Source of the DNA: Euglena gracilis
Taxonomy: Eukaryota; Euglenida; Euglenophyceae; Euglenales
Length of the DNA: 64,000 nt
Assembly (NCBI GenBank): GCA_039621445.1
Contig: CP154954.1
Span: forward strand, 24,254,954-24,318,953
Direction of reading: 5' to 3'
Of the stretch, positions 34,018 to 45,264 are shown piece by piece; the stretch's first letter is position 1, and each line of letters opens with the position of its first letter. A program made the position numbers and the translations under genes. Below the pieces are notes generated by a model, which was not told the origin of the DNA, searched no databases, and was given only the letters and a program-made list of their open reading frames with translations.

Positions 34018-34124
34018 GTCACTTTGGGGGCCCAGAAATCCAATCACATCGATAATCCTCGGGTGCCCCGACCTACCCAGAGGGGGGGGGCGGGGGGGGT
34101 CGGACCCCCCAGTCGCCGGGGTGG
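34018..34124 (+). repeat. Satellite S fragment, direct orientation
   Basis: It holds only the CACATCGATAATCCTCGGG and G-run end of a unit, joining the inverted unit to R3 copy 3. Confidence 0.75.
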
Positions 34125-35780
34125 TAAGCTTCGCTCTTACTCTAAAGAGATAAGAGCTCAGCGACCCCCCCCCAAATAATACCCCCCCCAAATAATACCC
34201 CCCCCTTTGTCTGACTTTGGCGACCGAAGGCCCGAATTTTTACCTGAAAATGAAGGTAAAAATCACAATCTCTGACAACATATTACGAAAAAAATCGATT
34301 CTTCTGGCTCATCAGACCTCCAAAAAATGGTAAATTTCACAAGAAAGTGCAAAAAATGACCCCAAAGGGGGGTTTTGGGTGCTATTTTGGGTTTTACGGG
34401 ACTTCGAAAAATTTCGAAAATTTTGGAAAAAATAATACCCCCCCCCCCCCAAATAATACCCCCCCCCCTCGGGCCGGGACTTCGGGCGAAAAAATAATAC
34501 CCCGGGGGGTATTGTTTGGGGGGGGGTTACCCCTGGATGGATGGGTTGGAACCCCCCCAACTCCTCCGCGGCCTTAAAAAATGGGGGCTTGGAGCCCATT
34601 GAGCACCTCCGACCCGTGTCCCAAGCCTTCTGGCCTATCCCACAGTGCCACGTTGCTCTGCTATTGTGGAAACGCCGACGAGTGCCATGATTGCGGCGCC
34701 CCCTGATTGTGGAAGTGGCTACGCGGCCAGGCACCTGTGTCTAAAACAGGGCCTAAAATGACTTCCCAACCCTTGTTAATCCTTGTCAATAACACTTTCG
34801 GGAATATTGCTGTGTCTCGGACAAGGGCTGGGTGGGAATGGAAAATGAAATAACTGCCTGAATTAATTGTAATACACAGGTATTGACATGAGTGGCAAAA
34901 ATGGCACGAAACTCGGAACACACGCGTAGAGCATCCACAAAGATTGCTTTTTGCAGCTTCGTGTTTTTTTAATCAAATTCTTCCGACAATGTAATGATTT
35001 TGTACAAAAACAGCAATTGTGGTGTAATCATCGTTGATTCTATCCTTCTTTGTAGTGCGTGCTTTCTTAAAAAAGTCTCCTGAGAAATGGGTGTTTTGAA
35101 AGATCGCTCCAGAGTTTTTGAATTTCAGAACAAAGGTGTCTAAATTGGTGGTCTCCAAATTCAGCGGAGATGACCAGGTCTCCCCCCCCCCCCCCCCCCG
35201 CCGACCCCTCCCTGTGGGGTCAGGTTTTGGGGCAGGGAGTGTAGCGTTGTGCACCCCCCGAGCGCTGGCCCCCCTCGTCCTCACATGCGATCCTGTCCTC
35301 CCTGAAGTTGACTTCAGGAAAATTTTGACTGTGCTTGCGCTTCCACCCCCCCCCCCAAACCGCCCCACCCCCCCCCGGGATTATGTGCAGCAGAATCTCT
35401 TCTGTCAGGATTCCCCTTCCACGGATTTTGAACAGAGCCTCACCTAGATTTGATCAGTTTTCATGAATACGTCCCTGCTTGCTGTGACATGGGTTTCTGA
35501 TTGAAGACTTGTGAACGTCTTATGAATCATTGGACTTCAGAACAACCCCCGTTTGGGTCAAGAAAAATGGTGGAAAACAGCCCAAGGGGGTGAATATGGG
35601 TGTCTGCACCCGGCCCCTCGGGCTGCAAATATGCGGCGCCGCGGCCCGGTTTCCGGGCTCAGCTGGATTGCAATTTTGACCGTGACTCATGCACGCTTGC
35701 GCTGAGTCCTCAAAAGTGCAACTTATGGCGCTGGATGCGCGGTTGGCATTGTTAAATGCCAACCCCCCCGCAGGCTGATT
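34125..35780 (+). repeat. Repeat R3, copy 3 (long form)
   Basis: It is offset from copy 2 by about 3056 bases. It extends past copy 2 through GACTCATGCACGC and a GGTTGGCATTG-like word shared with copy 1 near 20035, so the full unit is about 1.6 kb. Confidence 0.85.
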
Positions 35781-37074
35781 CCCCCCACCTTCCTTCCTTT
35801 GCGAGTGGAATCAGGTTTGGGGGGAAGGGTATAGGGTGCCTCGGCCTGCAGGCCAGAGGCCAGCTCCTGCGCTTTGTTCTAAGCTCCCCCTGCTTCCTCC
35901 ATGCCACCCCATCCGGCCAGCGCATGACCGACAGTGTCCACCAAGCGCTGCTCAGCCCCCCTGAGGGATTTCCCCCCCCCCACCCCCTGGAGCATGTTGT
36001 CCCTCCTGGACCATAGTTCATGCCGGCACTGATGCGCCGACCAACCTGGCCCTCACCGGCCCCCATTGACTGGCAATGACCCCCGTCAGCCAGACCTTTC
36101 CAGCGCCATCTGATGACGCTTTTGCACCCAAAATGACCGGCGTGAATCGTCCCGTAGTTTTGATCATCATTAAGTCTTTGACAGAAAATTTTTTGTTTGT
36201 TTTCATGACCAAAAAAGCCCAATGAGCACCCTCATGGCCATCTCAGGCCGCACATGGCCATGTGGATCTGTACATGAGTCATCTGGCCGCGGAATAACGC
36301 TCCCCCACCCTTCATGCCCCCTATCGCGGGTCCCGAGCTCGCGAGGCTTATAAGGGGTCCATGGGTGTCGGGATGGGTGAGGGGGGGGTCGGCCAAGCTT
36401 CCATCTTACCCATTGGCTCTTTTTCCTCTACGACATTTTGGTTCGGCACAGAGCCCACTGCCCCTGAGCGCCCTGGGGGTCAAGCTTCATTGAGGTTTTT
36501 GAGCAAATAGGGGCCCCTGACCGGGGATGGTGTTCACCATAACCACCTGAAGACCTCAGCCCAATTGTGGGCCTCCCCCATGATGGCTCTGACCGTTTTT
36601 TTTTGTGATCCTGGGCAAGCCCACCCTTGCCTTCATGATGATTGTTCAGCCAAGGTACTGAAGCTGCCACCATGATTGTGGCCATCATGTTGGCCCCTGC
36701 CCAATGGCCTGACCTTGTCGCCGACCTGGGTGCGCCATGAGGTCGAAAATGGCCACTAGTTTTTTGACAATAACCGCACCCCCTCCGATGGGTTGGAAAC
36801 CAAGCCTATTGAGCCTTTTTTATTCATGCACCCCATATGACCTGTCTGCGCACAAATGGCCGAAACACATGCGGTCTGTGGCCACGATGGGCCCATTTTC
36901 CCGAGGCAAGTGGAAACGGGCCAGGATTTGTGTTTTTTCTATTTTTTTGTTTTCGGACACATGGCATGGTGAATGAAAAATATAACTGCATTGTACACGT
37001 GGGGCATCATGAGGCATGAAATGGCCCACTTGGAAACCCATGATCCACATTTCGATTGTGTTTTTTTGCATCAT
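35781..37074. other. No confident gene; unique-looking DNA
   Basis: A + frame ending at 36016 (QRMTDSVHQALLSPPEGF) and an opposing - frame are both open. Neither has convincing splice sites. Many ATGGCC and CATGAT words appear toward the minisatellite. Confidence 0.3.
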
Positions 37075-38358
37075 GGGTCATGATGGGCATCATGGGTCAT
37101 GATGGGCATCATTGGTCAGGATGGCCATCATGGGTCATGATGGCCATCATGGGTCATGATGGCCATCGTGGGTCATGATGGGCATCATGGGTCATGATGG
37201 CCACCGTGGGTCATGATGGGCATCATGGGTCATGATGGCCATCATGGGTCATGATGAGCATCATGGTCATGATGGCCATCATGGGTCATGATGGGCATCA
37301 TGGGTCGTGATGGGCATCATTGGTCATGATGGCCATCATTGGTCATGCTGGGCATCATGGGTCATGATGGGCATCATGGGTCATGATGGCCATCATGGGT
37401 CATGATGAGCATCATGGGTCATGATGGCCATCATGGGTCATGATGGGCATCATGGGTCGTGATGGGCATCATTGGTCATGATGGCCATCATTGGTCATGA
37501 TGGGCATCATTGGTCATGATGGCCATCATGGATCATGATGGGCATCATGGGTCATGATGGCCATCATGGGTCATGATGGCCATCATTGGTCATGATGGCC
37601 ATCATGGATCATGGTGGGCATCATTGGTCATGATGGCCACCATTGGCTATGATAAGCATCATGGGTCATGATGGGCATCATTGGTCATGATGGCCATCAT
37701 GGGTCGTGATGGGCATCATGGGTCATGATGGCCATCATTGGTCATGATGGCCATCATTGGTCATGATGGCCATCATGGATCATGGTGGGCATCATTGGTC
37801 ATGATGGCCACCATTGGCTATGATAAGCATCATGGGTCATGATGGCCATCATGGGTCATGATGGGCATCATGGATCATGATGGGCATCATTGGTCATGAT
37901 GGCCATCATTGGTCATGATGGGCATCATTGGTCATGATGGCCATCATGGATCATGATGGTCATCATGGGTCATGATGGCCATCATGGGTCATGATGGCCA
38001 TCATGGATCATGATGGGCATCATTGGTCATGATGGCCATCATGGGTCATGATGGGCATCATGGTTCATGATGGGCATCATTGGTCATGATGGCCATCATT
38101 GGTCATGATGGCCATCATGGATCATGATGGGCATCATTGGTCATGATGGCCACCATGGGTCATGATGGCCATCATGGGTCATGATGGCCATCATGGGTCA
38201 TGATGGGCATCGTGGGTCATGATGGGCATTATTGGTCATGATGGCCATCATTGGTCATGATGGCCATCATGGATCATGATGGACATCATTGGTCATGATG
38301 GCCACCATGGGTCATGATGGCCATCATGGATCATGATGGGCATCATGGCCATCACGGG
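37075..38358. repeat. 19-bp palindromic minisatellite, about 67 units
   Basis: The unit is GGGTCATGATGGCCATCAT with variants GGGC for GGCC, TTGG for TGGG and GGATC. ATGATGGCCATCAT is a perfect 14-bp palindrome. A block with the rare CATGGTGGGC and GGCTATGATAAGCATC variants occurs twice, 171 bases (9 units) apart, starting near 37604 and 37775. All frames are interrupted. Confidence 0.95.
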
Positions 38359-38364
38359 CCATGA

Positions 38365-39185
38365 TGGTCGAAAAAAGCTCATTTTCGGCTCGAAAACCCT
38401 TTTTCCGGGTCCGGGAGGCCAAGAAGCAAGGTTTTGGGTAAAATTTTTTTTTCGATATTTTTCGCCTTTTTTGGCCGAAAACGGCTAAGTCCACCAGTGG
38501 AAAAAGTGTACAAAATGGCCAAAATCGGCCGAAAAACGGCCGTATCTCGGGCTACGCGAACGGTTGCGGGGAAATCAAAAATACCGGTAGATGGAGTGTT
38601 CCAAGGGTTTCAAATTAGGTCTCCGGACATTTCCTTTGATTTTGCTTCATTTTGAGAAATTTTGAAAATATTGATTTTTGGCCGAATTTTGGCCGAAAAC
38701 GTACAAAATGGCCCGTTGGCCGAAAACGGGCTTATCTCGGGCCAGGCGGGGAGTTGCGGGGAAATCAAAATACCAGCAGATGGGGCGTTCCAAGGGCTTC
38801 AAATTAGGTCACCAGACATTTCGTTTGATTTGGCTTCATTTTGGAGATATTTTGAAAAGTGACATTTTTTGGCCGAAATGGCAGAGTCCAAAGGGGGGGG
38901 CTTATCCAGGGGGGGGGGGTGGGCCAATCCTACCCAGTTTGGACCCCTTCGCGGGTGAATAACTCGGGCCTGGCAGGGAGTTGGGGCTCAAACCCAGGTG
39001 GTTCGGAAACTCGGAATCCAGTCGCTCGCGACTGAAATTTTTTTTTTCGGGAACGGGGCCGGGATCATGGTGATAATCCGTCGGTTCCCGAGGTGGCCCT
39101 GAGGGGGGGGGAGGGGTGGGTTTGGGGGGGGTTTCCCCCAGGGGTAAGCTTCGCTCTTACCCATAAAGGGATAAGAGCTCAGCGA
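38365..39185 (+). repeat. 163-bp module, 217-bp tandem and complete H repeat (direct)
   Basis: One 163-bp-type module at 38365-38470, two roughly 217-base units with GGACATTTCCTTTGATTT, then an H repeat ending in GCTCTTACCCATAAAGGG and ATAAGAGCTCAGCG (39153-39178). It is the mirror of 29265-30019. Confidence 0.8.
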
Positions 39186-39372
39186 CCCCCCCCTATACCC
39201 CCCGGGGGGGGGTAGCAGCTCATTTCCACCAGCCCAGCCCAGCCCCCTCCAGCCCGGGACCCTCCCCCCCCCCTAATTCCCCTGGGGGGGGTAGCAGCTC
39301 ATTTCCAGCCAGCAGCCTTTTTTGCCAGCCGGAGGCTGGACCCCACCCCGAGGATCCTTAAGAAAACCCCTG
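39186..39372. mobile_element. Right-end fragment of hAT-like composite
   Basis: It has the CCAGCCAGCAGCC and GCCAGCCGGAGGCTGGACCC words of the 20.2-kb element and ends CTTAAGAAAACCCCTG at 39372 followed by ACCTTGGC. No matching left end is seen. Confidence 0.5.
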
Positions 39373-39898
39373 ACCTTGGCCGATGTGCTAACCCCCCGCC
39401 AAAATAACCCCCCTGACGATGCGTAGCACTGGGACCTCTTTTTTAAATTATAGAATTCAAAAATCTGGTGATTTTCTGACATTTTTGAAGCCACCATTCT
39501 TTTCTTCATGTTAGATTTTCCTTGTCCAAGGTCCCAACCAAGGAAATTTTTAAAATTTTTGGATCCCAGTGGGGGGGGTCTGTCAGACACTTTCCCGGCC
39601 TGACAGCTGTCACCGCCTCTCACCGCCTGGGCGGTTCCCCCAAGGACCTTGAGAGCCCCTGCCGCAGACGGGGGTTTTGACCATGGCCATTTCCGCTTTT
39701 TTTTTTGACCCCAAAGTGATCCCCAAAAATGTGGGTCCCCTGAACCGTCCCTCCCCCCCCCCCGAAGGTATTCCTGGGTGGATGGGTTGGGAACCCCGCA
39801 ACACCTCCGCGGCCTAAAAAAAAATGGGGGCTTGGGGCCCATTGAGCACCTCCGACCCGTGTCCCCAGCCTTCTGGCCTATCCCACAGTGCCACGTTT
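39373..39898 (+). repeat. Mosaic of duplicated segments
   Basis: 39392-39436 is the start of R1, 39436-39775 matches 21179-21535, and 39776-39898 matches R3 at 31492-31618. It looks like repeat-on-repeat deletion and insertion. Confidence 0.7.
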
Positions 39899-40979
39899 TG
39901 ATTGGCCACTGCCACTGAGGTACGTCCCCCACTGGGTCTCTTGGGAGCGGGGTTGCTGCGATACCGATGGCTCGAGGCCTGATGGGTGGATAGGTGGGAC
40001 GGCCGCGTAATGGGTGAATCTGACCTGCCAGCCAGAGGCTGTTGTGTGGCAGTGCAGCCCTTCAGCAAACGAACCAAGTGGCTCCTCACATTTTCCCAGT
40101 GCCTCGGTCATCTTTGTCACACCCAAAACGAGCTGGAGGTCAACCCAGTGACAGTGAGTTGCAGCAATGTCTCGAAATATTTAGCCAGAAAACTTCATTT
40201 TTTTAAAAAAAAAGCCCGGGGAAATACTGAAAAGAAAACATGATGACATGGCATAAATTTTGTGAATATGCTTCTTGCTAAATTTTGTGAATATGCTTTA
40301 AGGACATTTTTGTTTTTACAATGACGCAACACGAGGCAGCAAGCAGAAAGACTTAATAAATTGGCCACCTCTCCCAAGGCACCACATTGCCACAGCAAAT
40401 GCACTGTTGAAATACGGCATGGGGTGGTTCCTTCAACAGCAAACGCCGGGTGTCGTCCCAGAAAAGCGTCTTTGACGTGGGAGGGGGTGGCAAATACATT
40501 CTGTACCTTGGACAAGGGGGTAACTGGTTCATATGCACGGTGTTTTCCTGAGCTTTCCCCCTAACTGATTTTGTCACAAGCGACCAATCTGCCGGACTCG
40601 TGGAATGCGTTGGTTGAGTGAGAGATTCTCATTTCCCCGAAATTTCAACCCCCAGCGCCACCTTTTGGCCCGAAACCCATGGATTTTGAGTCAAAACTGG
40701 GTCAAAAAAAAGCGGAAAAAAATAATGTAAATCTGCGAAATTCGCAGTCCTAGTCTTTTCCAACGTCCATTACGCGCAGCTCCCTTGTGGTGAACTGCCT
40801 CCGGCCACCCGGCCTTCCCATATTGCACGAGGGGGATCTGGGGAGGACGCCGTGTTTGATTTGTGCCTGTCCCGGCGTTGCACCACCACGAAAGCAGCCA
40901 GTGAGCTGGGCCCGACTGAGCCAAGGCTGGCCCGCCCCGACCGGCAACTGCCCCGTCCCGTCCCCGTCTGTCCCGGCAG
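39899..40979. other. No confident gene; one solitary 163-bp module fragment
   Basis: 40650-40725 is an inverted, diverged part of the 163-bp module (CCCAGCGCC, GAGTCAAAACTGGGTCAAAA). 40800-40830 carries the dispersed GGCCTTCCCATA word also at 7655, 59963 and 62886. Confidence 0.45.
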
Positions 40980-41149
40980 CCGACCTCCCTCCAAAACGTG
41001 ATGCACCCGATGGGCCCCCTGGGCTTCTCCGTCAACCTGCTGGCGACGGGCCCTCTGGCGGTGATGGGGCTCGCCTGCGGCGTCTACATGGCGGAGGAGG
41101 CCGCCGCGGCGCGCCGCTGCCTCGTCCGGCGCCCGCGGCCTGCCCCTTG
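40980..41149 (+). CDS. Exon candidate with a hydrophobic segment, unrecognised
   Basis: The acceptor CCGTCCCCGTCTGTCCCGGCAG ends at 40979. The phase-0 frame reads PTSLQNVMHPMGPLGFSVNL, LATGPLAVMGLACGVYMAEE and AAAARRCLVRRPRP. Almost every codon ends in G or C from 41000 to 41130, better than in the other frames. GPLGFSVNLLATGPLAVMGL is long and apolar enough for a membrane segment. The 3' boundary is uncertain; candidate GT sites are at 41124 and 41150. No domain is recognised. HPMGPLGFSVNL loosely echoes HPLALTANL in the exon at 42.9 kb. Confidence 0.45.
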
Positions 41150-42892
41150 GTCCCTCCCAGAGGGACGAGCCTTCGTGCACACTCCCCCTCGAATAACAGC
41201 CCTCCCCCCAAATAATAACACCCCCCATCAGGAGCCATTTCCGTGCAAAGCAGCTCAAAAATATGCACCCTTTTCCGCCAAAAAAAACACCAACAAAAAT
41301 CTGTCATATTTTCATGGGTATCATCATCATCAGCCCAATCGAAGGTAGGTGCAATATAGCTCGTCCTGGAATCTCGAGGACGCAGGGTACCCTTTTTCTG
41401 AGGCAACACCTCGAGAACCAGCCACACCCCATGATTTTAGCCGCCTGTCTGAACAGCAGCTGTAGAGGACAAGTGTGGGGGGGTTTATGGGATGGGATTC
41501 TTCCATGGTTGGATCCAGTGCTTGGTGGCCAGTTGGGTTCGTAGACCCTGACAGCTTGTGGAAACACACTGCAGTGGACCTCTGGGGATGCTGACTCACA
41601 GAGGTCAGCACTCCGTCCCGCTCTTCTTGGCTGGTCCGACGTGTTCGCATTGCATTTTTTCCAACCCTGCATCTTATGCGTTGTTCGGAATGGGTTCGGA
41701 TTTTTTTTTTAGCGAGATTTTTGTAATTTGACAAAAAAAGACGGTGCCCAAGGTGCCGCACGGGGCGCACAAGGTCCTCCTTAAACTCCTCGAAAGGGAC
41801 CCTTTGGACTCAACACAAAATCCTAATGATTGGAGCGGCCATGCCATCCACAATCCTGGTGGGTGACTCCCCCCATCTGTCCAAGACACAATGTCGTTGA
41901 CGCCCCCCCCCCCTGCCAACTCCGCATTTTTTTGAACTTTTTGAACGTGTGCTTTTCCAGAAAAAAATCTGCCAAAATTTGAAACTAAACCGGTTGGATC
42001 CTGTCCGCAACCCCATTTTGCCCAAACAGCACCGAAATTGCATAAAATAATTTTATTTATCATTGCTGTCCCCGAATAATGCCGTTCCATTGACGCACCG
42101 TGTCGTTGAGACCCCCCCCCCCGATATCAATGCCACAGTCCTGGTACATTGGAATGCCCAGGACGAGGGGGGGGTATTAATGTCAAATAATTCGAAGAGT
42201 GCTGGGAAATCCAGGCATTAGTTTAAAATGTGTATTTTTGGCTCTTTATCTTGAGGTGAGATTCACCCAAGTAATGACATCTCAAACGATACACCCCTGC
42301 CAGGTTCACTATTAGGGGGGGGGGTGTTTCGCAGATCCTTCTGAGGAACTGAAACAGTTCACTAACAAAAGGAACTTCATACCCAAAAAAAAATCACTCC
42401 TCTCCTCTCATATTCATAAAATTCAACAAGGAATCATTCAGATATCAAATCAAATTCAAATATCAAATCAAAGGAGAAAAGGGAAAGAACGACAAGTGCG
42501 TTTTTTTTTGGTGTGCATTTGCGTGTTCTTTTGGCGATTTTTTGAGTGCTGGGAACAAAATTGACATCTACATTTTGATATTTCTCCCTTGCCGTTGAAA
42601 TTTTCGAGCAAATGAACGGACCCCCCCCCCCAGCCCACTGAAAACGACACCTGAGAAGTGTTCCTTTGAACCACATTTTTTCTGCTGCCCATCCTGGACA
42701 GTTCTGCCTTGCTGTGCCTGTCTTCCTCCCGGTTGATGTCGGGCCTTCTGCCGTCCAATGCAAGAATCAATTTTTTTTCAACTTGATTTAGTTCCCACGG
42801 GATCTCGATTCGCTGCCATTCATCCTGAATCCGTTCTCGCCCACCCACCGTGCAACTCCCCTGCCCCGGGGTTCCTCCATCCGGGAGGCCAG
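41150..42892. other. No gene recognised
   Basis: AT-rich and mixed DNA with occasional C runs. Frames on both strands lack splice support. It would be intronic if the flanking exons belong together. Confidence 0.35.
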
Positions 42893-42987
42893 GCCCCCCC
42901 TCGCCCCTCTGCCGCCGCGGCCTGGACCGGCAGTTCGTGTGGCGCCTCATCCAGAAGCACCCGCTGGCCCTCACCGCCAACCTGTAG
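42893..42987 (+). CDS. Exon candidate, possibly terminal, unrecognised
   Basis: After a possible acceptor (GGAGGCCAG ending at 42892) the frame reads PPSPLCRRGLDRQFVWRLIQ and KHPLALTANL, then TAG at 42985-42987. All codons end in G or C, and the competing frame is much poorer. Either TAG is the true stop or CT|GTAGAG is a donor just before it. It has no phase-compatible link to 40980-41149. Confidence 0.45.
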
Positions 42988-43287
42988 AGCCACCCGCGGA
43001 GCTGGCCGAACCCCCCCCCCCTCGACAGGAGTGTCCACACACACCAGCCCGTGGAGGGGGGAGTGTGGACCTTCTCATCTGTCTGGCAGGGGCACCTTCG
43101 TCTCCCTCCTGGCAGGGCAGTCCATGTGGGATGGGTATTTTTTTTTCGCTAAGGACTGCCCCTTGACGACCGCCCTTTGGCCATACACCCGGGCCCGTCT
43201 GCCTCGCCGCGCCACCCTCTCCATCGTTGCGGTGCAGCCGCCGTGGTTCGTCGCCGCCGCTCACCGCTGTAGTGGCCGACCTCCGCA

Positions 43288-43545
43288 GTGGCTGCCTTTC
43301 GCAGCCAAGCGCCTTCAGTGACAAATCCCGACAATTCCGACAAATCCCGACACATCCCGACAAAACCTAACAACGCCACCAAAATACCAAGTGTGGAGGT
43401 GCTTGTTCATAGCCAAGCAGCACCCGCTTCCCAATCCCTGCTTGTTGATCCGCCCACTGACTCACTGTTGAGCAGCGAGCCCAGCATCAAGCACAAACTC
43501 ACCAAAGTTAAGCAAAAATGCTTAATTCGCCGAAATCACGTTTGA
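43288..43545 (+). CDS. Weak exon candidate
   Basis: The frame reads SQAPSVTNPDNSDK and SVEVLVHSQAAPASQSLLVD and ends in a stop at 43545. It contains GCCAAGCGCCTTCAG, near-matching GCCAAGCACCTCCAG at 10.96 kb. Codon composition is ordinary and there is no clear acceptor. Confidence 0.2.
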   Translation: MAAFRSQAPSVTNPDNSDKSRHIPTKPNNATKIPSVEVLVHSQAAPASQSLLVDPPTDSLLSSEPSIKHKLTKVKQKCLIRRNHV

Positions 43546-45080
43546 AATCATGTCGAAATATGTTTCTAACAGAAGTCAAAAGAAATAATTCAGGAGAAAA
43601 GATAAAAAAAAAGCGCACACAGCCTTTTAATCTTTTTTTTTGAAAAAAGTCTCCACCAAAAAGCCAGAAATTGTGTTCCAGTTTTTACTTCATTTTTCCT
43701 GAACCCCCGAAAATGCATGAAATCGATTTTGGCTTTTTTTGCCTTTTGGTTTTTTGATTATTTATTTTCTGCGGCCTTTCTAAGGCCAAGAGTGTCTCGC
43801 TCAATAGCTCCCCTAAGGACCTTTTTTTTCTGTTGCTTTTTTGACTGAGATTTCTGTTCAAATGAAACGAGTTTGCCAGTTGAGAGGATCCTTCCCCCTC
43901 CCCACTCACAGCGAGTCCAGTGCCGATACCGCGGCCCTCATTTAATATATGTGGATGCACCGTGCTCAGCACAGGTTGAGCCTTCAGCTTTTGACCTTGC
44001 ACACAATAACAGTCCCATCCCCCCGCCCCCCCCCTTCCAATCGATGCCTCCACCACTACTCTGCCACGGCCCCATTCCAGTCCATTTCCCTTTCAGAAGC
44101 ATCAGATTCCAAAGAAGTTTTTTTTCACATTCAAAAACCTCCAGCACTCAGGAACATCACAGAATCAAACAAGCAAAAGATGCAATACATCGACATGGAT
44201 TGACCATGACCATGACATCGACATGATTGAACGTGTCATTACGGTGCAAAAAAATAAAGTTTTCGCTTTTTAAAGCTTTTCGGCATTGGATAGTCACTCA
44301 ATCTCGCTCTTAATATCTTTCTTATTCCTTTGTGCATTTGTGGAAAGGAACACGAGTTTTATTTTTGGGTAGGTTAGGGTCCGGATCCTGGCCGGGTGAC
44401 AGGCCCATCCCTTTGGTTGCTTTTGGATTTGCCGTAGATGAGCACCAATCACAATCCTCGCCATCTGTAACAGAGAAGGGGATCAAACACATATATTTTC
44501 TTTTAAGAAACAGAAGCATGTAAAACAAACAAAAAAAAACTCCCGGAGAAGAACTTGAGGTCTCCACCGCGGATGCGAGGTAATCCTTGCATCTTCCCAC
44601 CCAAACCCAAACCTTTAAGAAGGTCCCTCTGATGTCTCCCATACTCCCCCCCCCCCAAGTTCTTGGACAGGGAAGAGGAGGCTGCCAGCCATTTGGCGCA
44701 AATTTTGTGTCTGTTTCTTATTGCAAATCCTTTGCGTTAGTGACTGTTTTTGTATCAGTTTTTTCTTCTTCCTCGGAAAAGGTAGCCTCTGCACTGGTGC
44801 ATTGAGAGGGTACAGAATGGGCGTGTGCCTGTGTGGGTCAGTTGGGATGTTCATTTCTGGCACCAAGGAAGGGAAATTTGAGTTATTTATATTTGGTTCC
44901 TCCGTGGATCTCTGCTTGTTGGTCTACACTTTCTCATCCTTGTTTCATCACTGTCACTGGCATCACCTGCCACCTGCAGGTATTTGATCCTTTCCTCACC
45001 CTCCTTTTTTTTTGCTTTATTCTCTATTTAAATTGTGTAAATCTTGGTGTAAAAGAAGAAAAGAATCAAGAGTAACCCCA
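43546..45080. other. No confident gene
   Basis: A - frame at 43685-44056 reads RSLGELLSETLLALERPQ but has no splice sites or GC bias. The rest is unassigned. Confidence 0.35.
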
Positions 45081-45264
45081 CCCCCCCAAATAACCTGGCG
45101 GGGTGCCAGGTCATTGGAACCAACTTTTGGCCCTTCCCCCCCTGCCAGGTTATTTGGGCCCTTTTTTCAGCACCATAAAGGAATTTTGCCTAAAAAGGGG
45201 GGTGCCATCTTTTTTGACCCTACCCCCGCCAGGAACAAGGACCCCGCCAGGTTATTTGGGGGGG
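45081..45264. mobile_element. MITE-like element with 23-bp perfect terminal inverted repeats
   Basis: The left end is seven C then AAATAACCTGGCGGGG; the right end is CCCCGCCAGGTTATTT then seven G, an exact complement. The 184-bp body repeats TGCCAGGT words internally. No target-site duplication is evident. Confidence 0.8.

Noticed and set aside
37075-38358. CRISPR-like array
   Set aside because: The units are contiguous 19-bp repeats with no unique spacers.
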